DNA of 40,609 bases, taken from positions 1 to 40,609 of the IMG/VR virus record IMGVR_UViG_3300038469_000278. One strand, 5' to 3'. A program made the translations under genes and the position numbers. The notes beneath the pieces were generated by a model. It ran no database searches. It saw only the letters and a program-made list of their open reading frames with translations, and was not told the origin of the DNA. Source of the DNA: a virus. This document shows, in pieces, positions 8,064 to 15,904 of the stretch (positions are counted from its first letter, which is position 1; each line of letters opens with the position of its first letter).

Positions 8064-8089
8064 AAAAAAAAAGGGCGGGTTTCCGCCCT
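8064..8089 (-). terminator. Intrinsic terminator inside the morphogenesis operon
   Basis: Read on the minus strand: AGGGCGG, loop AAAC, CCGCCCT, followed by nine T. It is a seven-base-pair perfect G+C stem with a U tract, pointing in the direction of transcription, between the HTH gene (8123-8326) and the gpW-like gene. It should stop unmodified transcripts before the portal and all later genes. Confidence 0.75.
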
Positions 8090-8122
8090 CTTCCTATCTC
8101 TGCCACAAAAACTGTAGTGCGC

Positions 8123-8326
8123 TTAACTTTTTTCGACGGTTTCGGAGCTTGGCAGACGATTCTCCGCCAAGTAATGCTCCAGGGACTCCTGGGAGATGCG
8201 AATGCCTTGCTGCTGGCCGATCTTCACGCCTTCCAGCTTGCCGGCCCGCACCAGGTCATAGATGTGATCCCGGCTGCAATCCAGAAACTTGGCCACCCGC
8301 CACACCCTGAGCCAGCCTTTGCGCAT
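8123..8326 (-). CDS. Small excisionase/MerR-like HTH protein
   Basis: 67 residues with a winged-helix DNA-binding pattern: VAKFLDCSRDHIYDLVRAGK, then VKIGQQQGIRISQESLEHYL. This matches the helix-turn-helix domain 17 / excisionase type (AlpA-like). The ATG at 8326 follows a GGGGGGCGGG stretch. It lies between terminase and connector genes, immediately before an intrinsic terminator, so a regulatory role on the late operon is possible. It could also be a packaging-related DNA-binding protein. The fold call is good; the role is inferred. Confidence 0.7.
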   Translation of the reverse strand: MRKGWLRVWRVAKFLDCSRDHIYDLVRAGKLEGVKIGQQQGIRISQESLEHYLAENRLPSSETVEKS

Positions 8327-8339
8327 GTCCCGCCCCCCA

Positions 8340-8558
8340 TTAAATTACAAATGGATATTGATCAAATTCGTTATCTGCTAACCATGAACTGATAACAAAT
8401 CTCAGAATCACTTGTAACAGTTTAATCTGGGACTTGTAGGCAAACAAAGTCCGCCCCTTTACCAGTCCACAATGCGGACACCTCCCACCCTCCGCAACAT
8501 CTTGCCCGTGGCGCCCATTAGGAAAAACAAGTTCACCATTTTGGGTCAGCTTATTCAC
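8340..8558 (-). CDS. Small hypothetical protein with CPHC motif
   Basis: 72 residues, unrecognised. A GTG start at 8558 overlaps the stop of the upstream gene (GTGA) and is preceded by GGGGGAGGTGAT at good spacing, which makes the start convincing. The N-terminal half has GGRCPHCGLVKGRTLF, a single CxxC pair that would need a partner to bind zinc. The C-terminal half is hydrophobic (KLLQVILRFVISSWLA) and might be membrane-associated or a helix. Confidence 0.5.
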   Translation of the reverse strand: MNKLTQNGELVFPNGRHGQDVAEGGRCPHCGLVKGRTLFAYKSQIKLLQVILRFVISSWLADNEFDQYPFVI

Positions 8559-8878
8559 TTGGCATCACCTCCCCCGTCGTCCTGCAGGCATGATGTTATC
8601 CCCAGCCTCTTATGCCACTCCCGGATTGCCTCAAGGCATTTTCTCTGAGCATTATTCTCCTGAACCAAAATGTTTATCTCATTGGTCTTTCCCCGGTCCT
8701 TGATTTCAATATCCTTTTTCCATTCCCGGAAAAATTCGATTTCGTTCTTGAGAGCAGCGATTTGTGCTTCCAATTGTTTCACCTGCTCAAGATGCTGGTA
8801 TTCTCGGCAATCGCAGGCATGATGATGATTCCTACAATGTTGGGCTCGATAGCGTAATTCGTTAAGGTCCATGTTCAT
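8555..8878 (-). CDS. Small coiled-coil protein
   Basis: 107 residues starting MNMDLNELRYRAQHCRNHHH, with an ATG at 8878 after GGGAAGGAAAA. The N-terminus is His/Cys-rich (RNHHHACDCREYQH), which suggests a metal site. Residues about 30-90 have a heptad-like Leu/Ile pattern (LEQVKQLEAQIAALKNEIEF), predicting a coiled coil. The composition is less G+C-rich than its neighbours, suggesting later acquisition. Function unknown. Confidence 0.55.
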   Translation of the reverse strand: MNMDLNELRYRAQHCRNHHHACDCREYQHLEQVKQLEAQIAALKNEIEFFREWKKDIEIKDRGKTNEINILVQENNAQRKCLEAIREWHKRLGITSCLQDDGGGDAK

Positions 8879-8948
8879 TTTTCCTTCCCGCCTCTTCTAC
8901 ATGGTAAGGCTCAATGCTGGAGATGAGATAGTCGTCGAGAAATTTCAT
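8862..8948 (-). CDS. Possible 28-residue ORF after terminase
   Basis: A short frame (MKFLDDYLISSIEPYHVEEA...) starts in the 130-base gap after the terminase gene and overlaps the next gene by 17 bases. No Shine-Dalgarno site is seen. It may be real but is weakly supported. The rest of the gap (8949-9009) is A+T-rich and shows nothing definite. Confidence 0.25.
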   Translation of the reverse strand: MKFLDDYLISSIEPYHVEEAGRKNEHGP

Positions 8949-9009
8949 AATTTAGTCTTTTCGGGAGTCATCTATATAATTCCCCCAATTTGGAGGACTC
9001 TTAGCATAA

Positions 9010-10923
9010 TTATCTCTTGAGCCAATTTTGTCGCTTTCCCAGCCAGCCCGGCTGATTTTTCAGCTCCGTGGGGGCCGCGGGCGCCGGCGGCCGGGGGAGC
9101 ACCAAAAGCCCCCCCCAGCATTCCGGATCGGCCATGGCTGCGGCATAGACTTCGCAATCCAAGAGATGGTTGGGTTGATTGCCTTGCACCTTCCACGCCG
9201 TGCGGCCCCGTTCATCCCGCTCTTTGGCCTCGCTGGACAAATGCCGGGCATAATCCTCCCCGGTTTGGGCGTGCAGGAAAAACTGGCCTGTTTCGATGCG
9301 GCTGAAAATGGCGTCTTTGATCAGTCCGGTGTCCAGCAGCCAGAGACGGATGCCGCCGGGCAGGGGTCTCCCCGAAGGCATCCGGTCAATCAGGCTCATC
9401 TGCATCTTTTTGCCGCCAGCCAAGGCACGGGAGATGCCTTTAACCCCAAACACCCGGCCTTGGCCCTTGCGGCGCAGCCAGGCATAGACCTGCTCCGTCA
9501 TGGTGGCCTCGCCGGCCTCGCCCTCGCCGCCGCCGGTGTCAATCCCGGCCCGCCATACCGGCAAGGCCAGGCCGTCCTCCGAGGTGTAAACATCCTGGAA
9601 CAGCCAGCGCTCCACATCCTCAAACGTATCCAGCCAGCCGTAACGCACCAGGTGAGATTCCGGCGGCTCCAGCCGCCAGGCCCGGATCACGCACCAGAAC
9701 CCTCGTATGTGCGTGTCGAGGCCCGCGGTCAGAGCCGCCGCGCCGGCCGGGACCACCAGGGGCCGGCGTTCGGTGCGCAGTTGCAGGAGAGCCGAAGCCG
9801 GGCGCACATTGATCACCTCTTTCCAGGGTTCGGCCAGCCATTGGGTCTTGAAATTCCTGAGTTTGTCCCGATCCCCCCGGGTATCAAAAAACTCCGCGGC
9901 CGCCTCCGAAAAGTTTTTAAACGGCGAATATAGGACATTCCACCAAAAACCCGCATGCGACACCGCGGGAACAGGGGGCATGGCCCCGGTGGCCTGGTCA
10001 AACGGGTGATCTTCCGGGACCCAGCGGCCCTGCTGCAGCATGGCCGGCTTGTCCTTATCATCAATTTCCGCCCGGCAATGCTCGCATTCATAGCGGGCCG
10101 CCCGGGCGGCCTTGATATATTCCGGGTCCCGGTGGTTTTCCGGCCACTGGCCCAATATCTCCCCTTTATGCTTGACCTGCCAAAAGGACAGCACTTGAAA
10201 CCAACCGCAATGCGGGCAGGGCACCCAGAACTTGCGCCGGTCGCTGCGCAGATATTCCTGATATATATGCCCGTCCGGCACCGTAGGCCGGGAGAGTTTG
10301 ATGATCTTGCGGTTCCAATAAGTAGTGGAACGGTCCACCGCCATTTTGACGGCGCCGGGCGGATACAGGTCGGTTTCATCCAAGAGCAGCACCCGGGCCT
10401 CCACGAATTGCAAATCCGCTTCCGAGCCCGCAGTGCCGAAAAAAATCTCCATGCGATCCAGGTGAAAGCTCTCATACCGCAGATCATCCGGGTCAGAGGT
10501 CACATGGCCGAGGAGCTCCTGGCTGGCAAAGAGCATCTGGCGCAGCCGGCGGTTCACCTTTTTCAAAGTTTTCTGGGTGGGCATAATGACCAGGGCCGGG
10601 GCCGGGTCCTGACAGATGGTATAGGCCAGCATATTGTAGGCGCTTTCCGTTTTGGCGGACTGCACGCTGGCCATGATGGTGATCTGCTCCACTCGGCGGT
10701 CATTGAACGCGTCCATGACCCCTATGGCATAAGGAGTCAGGGAATTGCGCCAGGGGCCGGGGATGGCGCTCTGCTTGGGCAGCACCCGGTATTTCTCCGC
10801 CCATTGGCTCACGGTGATATCCTCCGGCGGCGCCCAGGCCGCCTGTTCAGAGGAGAACCAGCCGATAGGCTGCGCCGGCGCGCTGCTTTTTTCAGTAAAG
10901 GAAAGGAAAGAGCTATCCGCCAC
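9010..10923 (-). CDS. Terminase large subunit, lambda gpA family
   Basis: 637 residues, close to lambda gpA (641). The ATPase part has a Walker A-like SVQSAKT at 86-92, the lambda-type variant of the P-loop, and Walker B VLLLDETD at 178-185. CPHCGWFQ and CEHCRAE form a zinc-binding insert near 246-290. The nuclease part begins with AGLDTHIRGFW and includes AGIDTGGGEGEA. It translocates DNA into the prohead through the portal and cuts concatemers. It overlaps the small subunit end by 11 bases. Membership of the gpA family suggests packaging from cos-type ends, but no cos site could be identified by eye. Confidence 0.95.
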   Translation of the reverse strand: MADSSFLSFTEKSSAPAQPIGWFSSEQAAWAPPEDITVSQWAEKYRVLPKQSAIPGPWRNSLTPYAIGVMDAFNDRRVEQITIMASVQSAKTESAYNMLAYTICQDPAPALVIMPTQKTLKKVNRRLRQMLFASQELLGHVTSDPDDLRYESFHLDRMEIFFGTAGSEADLQFVEARVLLLDETDLYPPGAVKMAVDRSTTYWNRKIIKLSRPTVPDGHIYQEYLRSDRRKFWVPCPHCGWFQVLSFWQVKHKGEILGQWPENHRDPEYIKAARAARYECEHCRAEIDDKDKPAMLQQGRWVPEDHPFDQATGAMPPVPAVSHAGFWWNVLYSPFKNFSEAAAEFFDTRGDRDKLRNFKTQWLAEPWKEVINVRPASALLQLRTERRPLVVPAGAAALTAGLDTHIRGFWCVIRAWRLEPPESHLVRYGWLDTFEDVERWLFQDVYTSEDGLALPVWRAGIDTGGGEGEAGEATMTEQVYAWLRRKGQGRVFGVKGISRALAGGKKMQMSLIDRMPSGRPLPGGIRLWLLDTGLIKDAIFSRIETGQFFLHAQTGEDYARHLSSEAKERDERGRTAWKVQGNQPNHLLDCEVYAAAMADPECWGGLLVLPRPPAPAAPTELKNQPGWLGKRQNWLKR

Positions 10924-11512
10924 TTATGCCACTTCCTGACATCTGGGAAGGCAATGCCTCCCCTTTGAGATGTTTGGGCAAGGTCCGGCTGTAATCATCC
11001 AGCAAAGTCCGGACCGACTGCATGATAATTTCCTCCATATCCCGCTCATCCAGGCAGTGTATCAATTGCGGGGGGAGGCTCCGGGCCAGATTCAGCAAGC
11101 CCTGTTTGACCGCCATGATCCGGACCACGAAAAGCTGTTCCACTTCGGTGCGCTCCACCAGCTCCCCGCGGCGCTGGCGCAGATCCAGCTCCAGCAAATC
11201 CGCCCGGGCCTTTTTCATTCGGGCGTCTTCAAAATCCTTGCCGCGCTGCACCGGGAGCTCCGGCTGCTGGGCGTGCCCTTCACCAAGCGCCTTTCCTCCC
11301 GCCGGCCGGCCGTCCCGGTGATCCAGCCAGGCCTGGATCTGATGCAAATCAAAGCGCCGGCCCGACAATCTGGGGAAGGATGGATCACGGACCCAACGCT
11401 GCACCTGGCGCAGAGACTTCCCAAAGTGCTCCGCCACGGCTTTCAAGCCTTTGACAATGCTATCCGCTTGCGACATGGCATTTATGTCATATATCCCAGG
11501 AATACCCGACAT
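10913..11512 (-). CDS. Terminase small subunit (Nu1-like)
   Basis: 199 residues directly upstream of and overlapping the large subunit. An N-terminal winged-helix pattern (VAEHFGKSLRQVQRWVRDPS, RRFDLHQIQAWLDHRDG) fits DNA recognition at the packaging site. A helical middle (DARMKKARADLLELDLRQRR-GELVERTEVEQLFVVRI) resembles the Nu1 oligomerisation region. The start could be 11512 or Met13 at 11476; neither has a strong Shine-Dalgarno site, and the later start fits the domain edge well. Confidence 0.82.
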   Translation of the reverse strand: MSGIPGIYDINAMSQADSIVKGLKAVAEHFGKSLRQVQRWVRDPSFPRLSGRRFDLHQIQAWLDHRDGRPAGGKALGEGHAQQPELPVQRGKDFEDARMKKARADLLELDLRQRRGELVERTEVEQLFVVRIMAVKQGLLNLARSLPPQLIHCLDERDMEEIIMQSVRTLLDDYSRTLPKHLKGEALPSQMSGSGISGG

Positions 11513-11853
11513 TTAGTGACACCCGCAAAAAACTTCATAGGTAAAAAAAAATCGCACTTTTTTAACCTTGTTAGGTATTTGGCCAGGAAGGACCCGTTTA
11601 TAAATCAATTCCTTTTCTGTTGTCTTCGATATGCGCCACTCTTTGCCACCGTATCGGCCACACCTAATCATTTCTTTTTTCATTATCTTTTTAATAGGTG
11701 GCTGAAGTGGCTTAGATTTCCATAAATCAAATCCATATATCCCTTCGCGAGAAAAGAACCAGAATTCCAGGCCACCTTGCGCCATCTCATAATTAATAGA
11801 ATAAAATCATAATCTTATAGGTGGCCGCACCAGTGGCGCAGGTGGCTGAATCA
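11513..11853. other. A+T-rich intergenic region between replication and packaging genes
   Basis: About 340 bases, clearly richer in A+T than the surroundings. They hold the GTGGC repeat cluster at 11635-11846. A 90-codon minus-strand frame (11513-11785) is open here, but it has no ribosome-binding site and an amino-acid make-up unlike its neighbours, so I do not call it a gene. Confidence 0.6.
11635..11846. other. Putative replication origin with RGTGGC iterons
   Basis: Nine copies of RGTGGC or its complement (one as TGTGGC) occur in 212 bases. Plus orientation: 11697, 11706, 11820, 11832, 11841. Minus orientation: 11635, 11645, 11657, 11771. They flank very A+T-rich tracts. The cluster lies just downstream of a P4-type primase-helicase; proteins of that type can recognise iterated origin sequences beside their own gene. 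Origin function is inferred. It could also be a terminase or regulator binding region. Confidence 0.45.
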
Positions 11854-14109
11854 TTAAATCGACATCAAACCAAGCCCGCGCCACAAACGCAGTCCCTGCC
11901 TGCCCTTGTCCCGTTGAAAGCCCCGCTCAGATAAGAGAATGCCGAAGGTTCGCTGCTTCAATGTCTCTTTCTCCCGCAATCCCGCGTCCTCAGCCCAGGA
12001 AATATAGGCGTCATAGAGCTCCTTGGCCGTGGCGGTCAGACCAGGTCCCTGGAGGCAGCAGTCTTCCAGGAACTCGGCCAGCACATCCATTTCAGCCCGG
12101 TACGCGGCGCCGGCTTCCCGGACTTCTGGGGGCACCTCGAGGCCATACTGATACCAATACGTGCACCCGTCCACCAGCCAGGAGAGGATCCCCCGGGCCT
12201 CCGCCCGGAGCTTGTCGGGCAGCTCCTTATCTTGATCTTTCTCCGGGATCTGCACCAGAAAAGGCACGAACATAATGCGGCGCCAGATGGCGTTGTCCAC
12301 CCCCCGGATCACCGGCTTGTTATTGGTGGAAAGGAACAGCTTGAACTGGGGCACAAAATCAAAATATTCCCCATAGAGAAACCGGGCCGCCACCGTGTCC
12401 CGACCGGTCAGGGCCTTGACTAGGGACTCGGCCAGGCGCTGGCCCTTATCGATTTCCGAGGCGGTCACGAAACGGGGGCCATCCAACCGGGCCACGTCCG
12501 TGGGAATCTCCCCTCCCTTGCTCTTGGCCAGGAGCGTCTCCGTGGGCGTATGCCGGGCATAGGTCCCCATAATATCCCGGACCGCATTCAGGAGAGTGGA
12601 TTTGCCATTGGCCCCGCCGCCCCAAAAGATGAAAAAGCACTGCTCCCGGATATCGCCGGTCAAGGCATAGCCCAGACTGCGCTGGATGAAGCTGTAGAGA
12701 TTGATATTGTTTTTCAGGATTTCGTAGAGAAATTTTTCCCAGCCGGGACATTCCGCCTTCCGGTCATAGGCTTCCGGCGCCAAACAGGTCATGAGATATT
12801 CCCGCTTGTGGGGCAAGAGCGCGCCCTGGCGCAGATCCACCACGCCGTTATCGCAATTTAACAGCCAGGGGTCCGCGTCCAGCTCCTGAGGCTGCACCGG
12901 AATCCCGGCCTCGCTTTGGGCCAGACGCACCATGGCCAGAAGGCGGTTATGATTTTCACTGGTCAGGGCGAAATGCGCCAATCTTTTGCGATCATCCCGG
13001 TCGGCTTGTTTGCCGGCCTCGTGATATATGCTGGCCACGGTCAGTTTGGCCCGGCGCTCCACCTCCCCGGAGAAATCCCATTCCCAGGCCTTGCCGTTCC
13101 AAACCAGCCATTTCTTGGCCTTGAAGCTGTAGTGCAAGTCCTGGCCGTGCAGGGCCACCAGGCGCTTGGCATTGCCCAAATCGCTCCAGGAAAATCCCCC
13201 GGTAACCACCGGCGGCGGCAACGGTGTCCGGGCCCCCTGTTTTAATTCCTCCACCAGGGCGGCCACATCCTGCCCGGCGAGATGGGCTGCGCTCAGGTCT
13301 TTCCAGGAGCTGGGGGCCTGAATTACCTTCACGTGGGGCAAAATGTCGGCCACCTTGGCCCCCAGTTGCACCGCGTCCGGCTCCTGCCACAGATAAACCG
13401 CCAAATCCATAAGCGCCTTCACGGGGCGCAAGGTGGCATAATTCTCTTTTCCTGGAACACCCAAAGCCGGCACGCCGTGAAGCCAGCAGGTCAGCGTATC
13501 GCTCTCGCCCTCCACCACCAGCACCCACCCCGTCTTCTTGAATTCCGCCAGGCGCCAGAGGCCGTAAAGCCGGGGCTTGTCCTCCTTGCGCCAGAGAAAC
13601 TTCACCTCCTGGCTGGTTCGGCCCCCGTACCGCTGCCTGACGGCGCGCTCGGTTTTTTTGCCGTCGTAATAAGGGAATTCCACCCGGCTGGTGCCGTAGT
13701 GCTCGTGGGTATGCTGCCGGACGCCGTGCTCCTGCAGAAAGGCCGGGGGCAGCTTTTTTTGCTGGGAAAATTCCGCCAGGGTGAGTGAAACAAACTTTTT
13801 CCCCTGATTTTTTGACCCGAATCCTGGGCTCGGGTATTTATCCAATGCGGCCCGTCCGGCCAGCTCGTGCAGGGCCGCCTTGAATTCCAGGCCATAACGC
13901 CGCATGTGAAAATCGATGACCGAGCCGCCGGCGTCGCATCCGAAACATTTGAACAATCCCTTTTCCAAATCCAGGCTCAGGGAGGGCTCGTTATCCGCAT
14001 GGAACGGGCACCGGGCGAACCATTTGCTGCCGCTTTTCTTGAGCTCTCCCAGTTCGCTCCGGAAATAGCCCTCGATATTCAGCGCCGCCAGGATGTCGGA
14101 TTTATCCAT
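11854..14109 (-). CDS. Primase-helicase (CHC2 primase / toprim / SF3 helicase, P4 type)
   Basis: 751 residues. A CHC2-type zinc site is formed by Cys34, His37, Cys55 and Cys58 (CPFHADNEPSL, FKCFGCDAGG). A toprim core has Glu200 and GESD at 201-204 (VLVVEGESDT). A D5-like linker leads to an SF3 helicase with Walker A GGGANGKST at 497-505, then RFVTASEIDKG and KLFLSTNNKP. It should unwind the phage origin and prime DNA synthesis, the only dedicated replication enzyme in the window. The start at 14109 lacks a clear Shine-Dalgarno site. It is followed by the putative origin. Confidence 0.92.
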   Translation of the reverse strand: MDKSDILAALNIEGYFRSELGELKKSGSKWFARCPFHADNEPSLSLDLEKGLFKCFGCDAGGSVIDFHMRRYGLEFKAALHELAGRAALDKYPSPGFGSKNQGKKFVSLTLAEFSQQKKLPPAFLQEHGVRQHTHEHYGTSRVEFPYYDGKKTERAVRQRYGGRTSQEVKFLWRKEDKPRLYGLWRLAEFKKTGWVLVVEGESDTLTCWLHGVPALGVPGKENYATLRPVKALMDLAVYLWQEPDAVQLGAKVADILPHVKVIQAPSSWKDLSAAHLAGQDVAALVEELKQGARTPLPPPVVTGGFSWSDLGNAKRLVALHGQDLHYSFKAKKWLVWNGKAWEWDFSGEVERRAKLTVASIYHEAGKQADRDDRKRLAHFALTSENHNRLLAMVRLAQSEAGIPVQPQELDADPWLLNCDNGVVDLRQGALLPHKREYLMTCLAPEAYDRKAECPGWEKFLYEILKNNINLYSFIQRSLGYALTGDIREQCFFIFWGGGANGKSTLLNAVRDIMGTYARHTPTETLLAKSKGGEIPTDVARLDGPRFVTASEIDKGQRLAESLVKALTGRDTVAARFLYGEYFDFVPQFKLFLSTNNKPVIRGVDNAIWRRIMFVPFLVQIPEKDQDKELPDKLRAEARGILSWLVDGCTYWYQYGLEVPPEVREAGAAYRAEMDVLAEFLEDCCLQGPGLTATAKELYDAYISWAEDAGLREKETLKQRTFGILLSERGFQRDKGRQGLRLWRGLGLMSI

Positions 14110-14141
14110 ATAAGGGACAACAATCAGCGGAAAAGACTGCT

Positions 14142-14396
14142 TCAGCCCCGCAGATTGCGGGGCAGCCGCAGGCCGGGGACCTGAATCAACGGTTTATCCT
14201 GGCCCATCTTCTTCGGGTTCCCGGCGGCATGGCTGGCGATGATCTTCACCGCCTCGGCCAGCATCATCAAGATCAAGGGAAAATTATTGGGGCCGTTGAC
14301 CTGCACCCGGCCATCGGCCAGCAGCTGGACGATCACCTGGCCCTTGAGCGGGCTGTCAGCCGGGGCCTCCGGTGCCTTCTCATCATTATTTCCCAC
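14142..14396 (-). CDS. Small hypothetical early protein
   Basis: 84 residues, not recognised. A GTG start at 14396 has AGGAG at good spacing. Residues about 18-60 (KGQVIVQLLADGRVQVNGP, then LILMMLAEAVKIIASH) look like a small alpha/beta domain of a type often seen beside phage replication genes. It precedes the primase-helicase by 32 bases and probably belongs to the replication operon. Confidence 0.6.
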   Translation of the reverse strand: MGNNDEKAPEAPADSPLKGQVIVQLLADGRVQVNGPNNFPLILMMLAEAVKIIASHAAGNPKKMGQDKPLIQVPGLRLPRNLRG

Positions 14397-14419
14397 CGTG
14401 TCTCCTAAAGATCCTATTT

Positions 14420-15037
14420 TTAATATCCGGAATAAATATCTGATTTATTCAGACATTTTTTACAGAGACGGTTGTGGGGACCGCGACTCAAAAAACTTTG
14501 GTCACATCCCAGACAGGTGCTGGTAGCGGGCTTAATTCCTATCTCCCGCTTGAATGCGGCCACTTTTTCCTTGTTCGCCTCTCTGTACCGGCGCTGAGTC
14601 TCGGCCACTTTTTCCTTGTTCGCCTCGTAGTACCGGCGCTGAGTCTCGGCCACTTTTTCCTTGTTCGCCTCGTAGTACCGGCGCTGAATCTCGGCCACTT
14701 TTTCCTTGTTCGCCTCTCTGTACCGGCGCTGAGTCTCGGCCACTTTTTCCTTGTTCGCCTCGTAGTACCGGCGCTGAATCTCGGCCACTTTTTCCTTGTT
14801 CGCCTCTCTGTACCGGCGCTTAGTCTCGGCCACTTTTTCCTTGTTCGCCTCGTAGTACCGGCGCTGAATCTCGGCCACTTTTTCCTTGTTCGCCTCTCTG
14901 TACCGGCGCTTAGTCTCGGCCACTTTTTCCTTGTTCGCCTCGTAGTACCGGCGCTGATACTCGGCCACTTTTTCCTTGTTCGCCTCGTAGTACCGGCGCT
15001 GATATGCCCTGTTTTTTGCCGCCCCCGGGCCCTTCAT
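14420..15037 (-). CDS. 15-residue-repeat protein with C-terminal zinc-binding motif
   Basis: 205 residues: an 11-residue leader, ten tandem 15-residue units of the form x-Q/K-RRY-Y/R-EANKEKVAE, and a 44-residue tail with CLGCDQSF...CKKC (CxxC-x13-CxxC). The repeats predict a long, highly charged single helix. The tail resembles the small zinc modules (F-x-SRGP-x-NR-x-CxxC) of phage DNA-binding proteins and of HNH-associated proteins, but no HNH catalytic residues are present. The start overlaps the upstream stop as ATGA. Unit number is likely to vary between relatives. Function unknown; DNA binding is inferred. Confidence 0.7.
   Translation of the reverse strand: MKGPGAAKNRAYQRRYYEANKEKVAEYQRRYYEANKEKVAETKRRYREANKEKVAEIQRRYYEANKEKVAETKRRYREANKEKVAEIQRRYYEANKEKVAETQRRYREANKEKVAEIQRRYYEANKEKVAETQRRYYEANKEKVAETQRRYREANKEKVAAFKREIGIKPATSTCLGCDQSFLSRGPHNRLCKKCLNKSDIYSGY
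14555..15004 (-). repeat. Ten 45-bp tandem repeats inside the zinc-tail protein gene
   Basis: Each 45-base unit encodes 15 residues. Units alternate between YYEANKEKVAE and YREANKEKVAE types, with first residues Y, T or I, so the array also has a 90-bp higher-order period. Near identity between units points to recent expansion, and read-based assembly may have collapsed some copies. Confidence 0.9.
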
Positions 15038-15351
15038 TTCACCAGCCCCTCCGCCAGGGCCACCGCCTTGCTCATGCCCGGGGGCCAGCGTTTGCGTTCT
15101 TGCTTTCGGCCGGTCTTCCCGCCCGGTTTCGGTTCCACCACCGTGAGGTCTGCGCCCCGGCGGATCCTTGCCCCTTCGCCACTGAGCGCAAGGGTCACCA
15201 TCGTGTCACACGTCCAGCAGGGCCAGCCCGGCAAACAATAATCGCTCAACTGGTTCTGCAGGCACCGCCAGGGGGACATCCGCATTCGGTAGCCCGCGCA
15301 GACAATCTCAGTCAGATTCATGACCACTGCCCCGCCCCCGATTGCCAACAT
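15034..15351 (-). CDS. Hypothetical early protein with CxxC motif
   Basis: 105 residues, unrecognised. The start may be 15351, next to the upstream stop, or Met11 at 15321 (MNLTEIVCAGYRMRMSPWRC). The second reads more like a natural N-terminus. The middle has CLPGWPCWTCDTM, a possible metal site with the earlier Cys residues. The C-terminal third is basic (GGKTGRKQERKRWPPG). It overlaps its downstream neighbour as ATGA, supporting that it is translated. Confidence 0.55.
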   Translation of the reverse strand: MLAIGGGAVVMNLTEIVCAGYRMRMSPWRCLQNQLSDYCLPGWPCWTCDTMVTLALSGEGARIRRGADLTVVEPKPGGKTGRKQERKRWPPGMSKAVALAEGLVK

Positions 15352-15552
15352 TCAATCTTCCCGGCAGCCGGACTGCACCTTGACCGCCCTCCTCCAGGCC
15401 GGATCCGCAATAAATTCCCGGCACAGGTCCGCCACCGCCAAATCAAAACTGGCGCGCAGAACCTCAGGGGCCCGTTGCAGACCGGCCTCTTCCAGGCGGC
15501 GCACATCCACCTCCAGGGTGAGCCAGAGCCGCAGCATCCTGATCTCCGCCAT
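15352..15552 (-). CDS. Small helical hypothetical protein
   Basis: 66 residues beginning MAEIRMLRLWLTLEVDVRRL. The start at 15552 is fixed by a TGATG overlap with the preceding membrane microprotein; a longer frame upstream (to 15771) would run over two coupled genes and is rejected. It is a charged, helical product with ADLCREFIADPAWRRAVK near the C-terminus. Unknown function, early leftward operon. Confidence 0.6.
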   Translation of the reverse strand: MAEIRMLRLWLTLEVDVRRLEEAGLQRAPEVLRASFDLAVADLCREFIADPAWRRAVKVQSGCRED

Positions 15553-15719
15553 CAGGGCCGCCAGATCAGGAGTAGCTGGCCGCCCAGGGCCGTGATCGCC
15601 AGGAGAAACATGAGCAGCAGGCCGAACCCGGCCAGGGCATGATCCGCTTCCCAATCCCGCAGCAACCACCAGCGCTCCAGCGCAAACCAGCCCAATACCG
15701 CCAAAATCAGCCATTTCAT
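15552..15719 (-). CDS. Membrane microprotein (55 aa)
   Basis: A short gene joined to both neighbours by overlaps: ATGA at 15719/15716 and TGATG at 15554/15552. The product begins MKWLILAVLGWFALERWWLL and has a second hydrophobic stretch (GFGLLLMFLLAITALG) before LLLLIWRP, predicting two membrane segments. Tight coupling supports it as a real gene. Function unknown. Confidence 0.65.
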   Translation of the reverse strand: MKWLILAVLGWFALERWWLLRDWEADHALAGFGLLLMFLLAITALGGQLLLIWRP

Positions 15720-15904
15720 GGCCGGCCCCCGTGGCGCCGCTTGGCGTGTTGATAGGCCCGGCGACGTTCATCCGCCTGGATGCCGCCCACCAGGAGCCGG
15801 CGGCCGCGGCTATCCCGGCCGGTCCGGACCGCGTAGCGCCCCTCCCGGTAGGACAAATCCCCGTAGATCTCCCGCCGCAGGCGTTTGGCCACAGTCCCTC
15901 TCAT
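15716..15904 (-). CDS. Small basic conserved phage protein
   Basis: 62 residues, strongly basic: MRGTVAKRLRREIYGDLSYR, then YQHAKRRHGGRP at the end. I recognise the GTVAKRLRRE-x-YGD pattern from short phage proteins in other genomes, where the function is also not known. It overlaps the previous gene by 4 bases (ATGA) and the next by 4. Nucleic-acid binding is plausible from charge only. Confidence 0.65.
   Translation of the reverse strand: MRGTVAKRLRREIYGDLSYREGRYAVRTGRDSRGRRLLVGGIQADERRRAYQHAKRRHGGRP

Noticed and set aside
8035-8106. Longer N-terminus of the gpW-like protein
   Set aside because: It would place the intrinsic terminator stem and U tract inside the coding sequence, and the added residues do not fit the family.
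11513-11785. 90-codon minus-strand frame in the A+T-rich gap before terminase
   Set aside because: No Shine-Dalgarno site, odd composition, and it overlaps the GTGGC iteron cluster. Kept only as intergenic DNA.
14555-15004. A CRISPR array, suggested by regular 45-bp repeats
   Set aside because: The repeats are directly joined, without spacers, in frame, and encode a 15-residue peptide repeat; no cas genes are present.
15553-15771. Upstream extension of the 66-residue gene at 15352-15552 to 15771
   Set aside because: The extension would cover the end of the basic-protein gene and the whole membrane microprotein gene, both fixed by ATGA/TGATG overlaps.
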